A DNA stretch of 19,076 nucleotides from an uncultured Prevotella sp. (GTDB taxonomy: Bacteria > Bacteroidota > Bacteroidia > Bacteroidales > Bacteroidaceae): positions 1 to 19,076 of the forward strand of contig CAAGSA010000067.1 in assembly GCA_900772835.1 (NCBI GenBank), written 5' to 3'. The notes beneath the pieces are model-generated. The model saw only the letters and a program-made list of their open reading frames with translations, was not told the DNA's origin and ran no database searches. A program made the position numbers and the translations under genes. How positions within the stretch are numbered: the first letter of the stretch is position 1; each line of letters starts with the position of its first letter. Of the stretch, positions 16,381 to 19,076 are shown piece after piece.

Positions 16381-16405
16381 AGAACAACGAAAATGCAAGA
16401 ACGCA

Positions 16406-16990
16406 ATGTTTGAAAAATTCAATATAATACTCGGAAGCGGAAGTCCGCGCCGCAAGGAACTCCTTGCAGGCCTTGGGCTCCGTTTCCGAGTTATAATCAG
16501 TACATGTGCAAGCGAGGAATACCCAGACGGGCTCCCGGTAGAAGACGTGGCACAATATATAGCAGAAGAAAAAATGCAAGCCTATGCAGACCTGCTCACG
16601 GGCAGCAACCTCGTAATAACGGCAGACACAGTAGTAGTATGCGGCAGCGAAATACTTGGCAAACCGCGCGACAAAACCGACGCAGTACGCATGCTGCGTA
16701 TGCTGAGTAGCAGAACGCACCAGGTGTCCACAGGCGTGTGTATGGCAACTGCCGACAGAAAGAAAAGCTTCCACGTCGTGACAGATGTGACGTTCAAAGC
16801 CCTTTCCGACGAAGAGATAAACCATTACGTAGATTTATACAAGCCGTTCGACAAGGCTGGAGCTTACGGCATACAAGAGTGGATAGGCTATATCGGCGTT
16901 ACTTCGCTCAGCGGAAGCTATTTCAACGTGATGGGGTTGCCCGTGCAACGCATTTACGAAACGCTCCTTGGTTGGGAGGATAGAAAATAA
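16406..16990 (+). CDS. maf: Maf nucleotide pyrophosphatase
   Basis: Maf proteins hydrolyse non-canonical or modified nucleoside triphosphates (the YhdE branch acts on dTTP, UTP and modified pyrimidines) to monophosphates, cleaning the nucleotide pool. At 194 residues it is the usual length. The motifs are GSGSPRRKELL (10-20), TADT (72-75) containing the catalytic Asp, KPFDKAGAYGIQ (146-157) and GSYFNVMGLP (170-179). The AGAYGIQ form points to the YhdE-like rather than the YceF-like branch. The start is the ATG at 16406 with the conserved MFEKFNIILGSGSPRR. The gene precedes mnmA by 13 bases, so the two are likely co-transcribed. Confidence 0.95.
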   Translation: MFEKFNIILGSGSPRRKELLAGLGLRFRVIISTCASEEYPDGLPVEDVAQYIAEEKMQAYADLLTGSNLVITADTVVVCGSEILGKPRDKTDAVRMLRMLSSRTHQVSTGVCMATADRKKSFHVVTDVTFKALSDEEINHYVDLYKPFDKAGAYGIQEWIGYIGVTSLSGSYFNVMGLPVQRIYETLLGWEDRK

Positions 16991-17003
16991 ATCGAATTTC
17001 AGA

Positions 17004-18092
17004 ATGAAGAATGAAGATTTGAAAGACAAGAGGATAGCCGTGCTGCTGTCTGGAGGAGTAGACAGCTCAGTGGTGGTACACGAACTTGCACAGCAGGGCC
17101 TGCATCCCGATTGCTTCTATATAAAAATAGGACCAGAGGAGAAAGAAGAATGGGACTGCACTTCGGAGGAAGACTTGGAAATGGCAACTGCCGTGGCACA
17201 CAAGTATGGATGCAGGCTGCAGGTGGTGGACTGCCATAAGGAATACTGGGACGAAGTGACGCGCTACACTATGGAGAAGGTGAAGGCTGGCTATACGCCG
17301 AACCCCGACGTGATGTGCAACAGGCTGATAAAATTCGGAGCGTTCGACGCTAAGATGGGCCACAACTATGACCTCATAGCCACCGGTCACTACGCGCAGA
17401 CGGAAATTGACGGCAATGGTGAGAAATGGCTTGTGACGAGTCCTGACCCCGTGAAAGACCAAACCGACTTTCTGGCGCAGATTCATTCCTGGCAGCTGCG
17501 CAAGGCTATATTCCCGATAGGCCACTTCCAGAAGGGAGAAGTGCGTGCTCTTGCCGAGCGTGAGCATCTCATAAACGCGAAGCGGAAAGACAGCCAGGGT
17601 ATATGCTTCCTGGGACATATAAACTACAACGACTACATCCGGCGCTATCTGGGCGACAATCCGGGCGATGTGGTTGAGCTTGAGAGTGGCAAGAGAATAG
17701 GTGCACACAAGGGGCTATGGTATCATACCATCGGACAGCGCAAGGGGCTTGGCCTGGGAGGAGGACCGTGGTTCGTAGTGGGAAAAGACGTGGAGCGAAA
17801 CATTCTGCTCGTCAGCCATGGCTATGACCCGCAGACGGCTTACAAGAAGGATTTCTGCATACACGATTTTCATTTCCTCACGCGTGAACTGGATATGGGC
17901 GAAGTGACGTTCAAAATACGCCACACACCCGACTATCATCCTGCCGTGATGGAGAAGACTGGCAAAGGCTCCTATATCGTACATGCCCGGGAGCCAATAC
18001 ACGGTGTTGCCCCGGGGCAGTTTTGTGTAGTTTACGACAGCTGCCACCACCGTTGCTTGGGCAGTGGCGAGATAACGGTTGCCCTCTCATAA
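17004..18092 (+). CDS. mnmA: tRNA 2-thiouridylase MnmA
   Basis: MnmA thiolates U34 of the tRNAs for Lys, Glu and Gln, using ATP to activate the base and sulfur delivered as persulfide. The 362-residue protein starts at the ATG at 17004; an alternative TTG at 16968 lies inside maf and adds nothing conserved. Visible are the PP-loop SGGVDSS (16-22), the catalytic Cys105 in NPDVMCNRLIKF, ATGHYAQT, the second catalytic Cys201 in DSQGICFLG, and HTIGQRKGLGLGGG (241-254) in the central domain, followed by a C-terminal beta barrel. The tRNA-contacting segment reads KDQTDFLAQ (151-159) rather than the common KDQSYFL, a variant I associate with a subgroup of MnmA proteins that includes Bacteroidetes; Bacteroidetes genomes often carry more than one MnmA. 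It is convergent with kup, with no obvious terminator in the 60 bases between. Confidence 0.95.
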   Translation: MKNEDLKDKRIAVLLSGGVDSSVVVHELAQQGLHPDCFYIKIGPEEKEEWDCTSEEDLEMATAVAHKYGCRLQVVDCHKEYWDEVTRYTMEKVKAGYTPNPDVMCNRLIKFGAFDAKMGHNYDLIATGHYAQTEIDGNGEKWLVTSPDPVKDQTDFLAQIHSWQLRKAIFPIGHFQKGEVRALAEREHLINAKRKDSQGICFLGHINYNDYIRRYLGDNPGDVVELESGKRIGAHKGLWYHTIGQRKGLGLGGGPWFVVGKDVERNILLVSHGYDPQTAYKKDFCIHDFHFLTRELDMGEVTFKIRHTPDYHPAVMEKTGKGSYIVHAREPIHGVAPGQFCVVYDSCHHRCLGSGEITVALS

Positions 18093-18151
18093 GTGGGCAG
18101 CCGTCACCTTACGAAATGCGATAAAGTCTTTACCTTCTCTACTCGTTTGTT

Positions 18152-19076
18152 TTATTCTTCCACGATTTGCGTGATGCGCTTGATGCTTCCGCTACGTTGG
18201 TTGATGATGAGCGGTACACGTTCCACCACCACCATAGAAGTGTCGAGCCCCAATGCCTTTGGTTCGTCAATCCCTATCTTGCTGATAAGGGCATAGATGC
18301 TCATCAGCAGGTTCTGCTGACGGTTGGCGGAACTCTCTGGATAATATACACGATGAATGATGATGAACCGGAAATCGCCAGGGATTCCGTTCTTGCGGAG
18401 CGACGGATAGGTGCTTCTTAAATCTACCTTCTTGCTTGCCACAAGGTCTTCCACCACTTGCCTCAAGTAGAGGCTCACCCGTGGCTCTATGCGGAAACCT
18501 ATGTTCATGGTTACGCTGTAAAGCGTGTCGGGCACCAGGGTTTTGCAGCTGTACTCCAATGTGTCTGGCGTATCGGCAAACTCCATGTTGATAAGCCAGT
18601 AATGGTCAGCACGTTTAGGCTGCTTGTTGATGATAGAGTAGAGCAGCTTGTCGTCTACGGTGCCTTCCTTGCCTGCATGGTTTATATAGACAAGGTTGGA
18701 GGCGTACTTAGGGATGCTCTCGTCTGCCTTGATGTCGGAGATAATCCGGTAATAGTCATCCAGAGGTTTGGTGCTGATATAATGGCGGCGTATCTTTATG
18801 GCACGGACCCACACATACATCATCAGGAACAGGATTCCGCCAATGAGCATCGTGCACCATCCTCCTGCGAGAAACTTCGACAGGTTGGCTGCCAGGAAGA
18901 TTGCCTCAATGGTGCAGTATGCGCCCATAAACAATATCGTGAGGACTCGCGACACGCCCTTGCTGTGCAGGTAGAAGCCGAGCAGCAGGGTGGTCATCAG
19001 CATGGTGATGGTGATGGCGAGTCCGTAGGCTGCCTCCATGTGCGAGGAGTCGCGGAAGAGCAGGATGATGAGAACC
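18152..19076 (-). CDS. kup: Kup-type potassium uptake protein, C-terminal part
   Basis: The last 308 codons of a KUP/HAK/KT family K+ transporter are present; the 5' end lies beyond the right edge. At the edge the frame reads VLIILLFRDSSHMEAAYGLAIT, matching the conserved Kup stretch around LFRSSxxLEAAYGLAV. Three or four further membrane helices follow (about the first 110 residues), then a cytosolic C-terminal domain containing YINHAGKEGTVDDKLLYSI and a VTMNIGFRIEP stretch. Kup transporters import K+ with H+. The internal Met at 19039 is not the real start. The stop is TAA at 18154-18152. Confidence 0.93.
   Translation of the reverse strand, partial: VLIILLFRDSSHMEAAYGLAITITMLMTTLLLGFYLHSKGVSRVLTILFMGAYCTIEAIFLAANLSKFLAGGWCTMLIGGILFLMMYVWVRAIKIRRHYISTKPLDDYYRIISDIKADESIPKYASNLVYINHAGKEGTVDDKLLYSIINKQPKRADHYWLINMEFADTPDTLEYSCKTLVPDTLYSVTMNIGFRIEPRVSLYLRQVVEDLVASKKVDLRSTYPSLRKNGIPGDFRFIIIHRVYYPESSANRQQNLLMSIYALISKIGIDEPKALGLDTSMVVVERVPLIINQRSGSIKRITQIVEE

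Noticed and set aside
1..19076. Search for tRNA, rRNA, CRISPR arrays, insertion sequences, phage or defence genes
   Set aside because: No cloverleaf-like segments, regularly spaced repeats, transposase motifs or terminal inverted repeats were seen by eye; almost all sequence is accounted for by housekeeping genes with short spacers.

Overview
The window reads as a chromosomal stretch from a Bacteroidota member, most likely order Bacteroidales and plausibly Prevotellaceae. The evidence is the gene families (Bacteroidetes-type RNA polymerase omega subunit, DUF4293, DPP5-like S9 peptidase, the long YidC with a large periplasmic domain), the general lack of Shine-Dalgarno sequences, and six copies of the Bacteroidetes -7 box TAnnTTTG. 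Two of those copies have a TTTG -33 box exactly 19 nt upstream. The genus is an inference from protein style. I see no tRNA, rRNA, insertion sequence, CRISPR array, phage gene or other mobile element.

Layout: (1) 1-997 (+) is the 3' part of a P-type Ca2+-ATPase gene with a one-base frame break near 345. A bidirectional terminator hairpin (1011-1057) follows. (2) 8360 down to 1111 (-) is a gene string pyrG - yidC - dpp5-like peptidase - MFSD1-like MFS transporter. pyrG has a textbook promoter, and a terminator-like hairpin lies between yidC and the peptidase. (3) 10617-8563 (-) is uvrB. (4) Divergent from it, 10802-12492 (+) holds bamD - rpoZ - DUF4293, ending in a strong bidirectional terminator shared with the convergent prmA (13503-12625, -). 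(5) Divergent from prmA, 13671-18092 (+) holds an aromatic/glycine-rich exported protein of unknown function, an OMPP1/FadL-type outer-membrane barrel, a Maf nucleotide pyrophosphatase and MnmA. (6) 19076-18152 (-) is the C-terminal part of a Kup potassium transporter that runs off the window.

Most of the window is housekeeping: pyrimidine nucleotide synthesis, membrane and outer-membrane protein assembly, transcription, nucleotide excision repair, ribosomal protein methylation, nucleotide-pool cleaning and tRNA thiolation. The two parts worth a closer look are the exported dipeptidyl peptidase next to a transporter that resembles the lysosomal dipeptide carrier MFSD1 (a possible peptide-to-dipeptide-to-cytosol salvage unit), and the Trp/Tyr-rich plus Gly-rich exported protein paired with an outer-membrane barrel. 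I did not find a clearly novel defence, secretion or mobile system. Several natural starts differ from the longest open frame (uvrB, bamD, prmA, mnmA); corrected starts are given.
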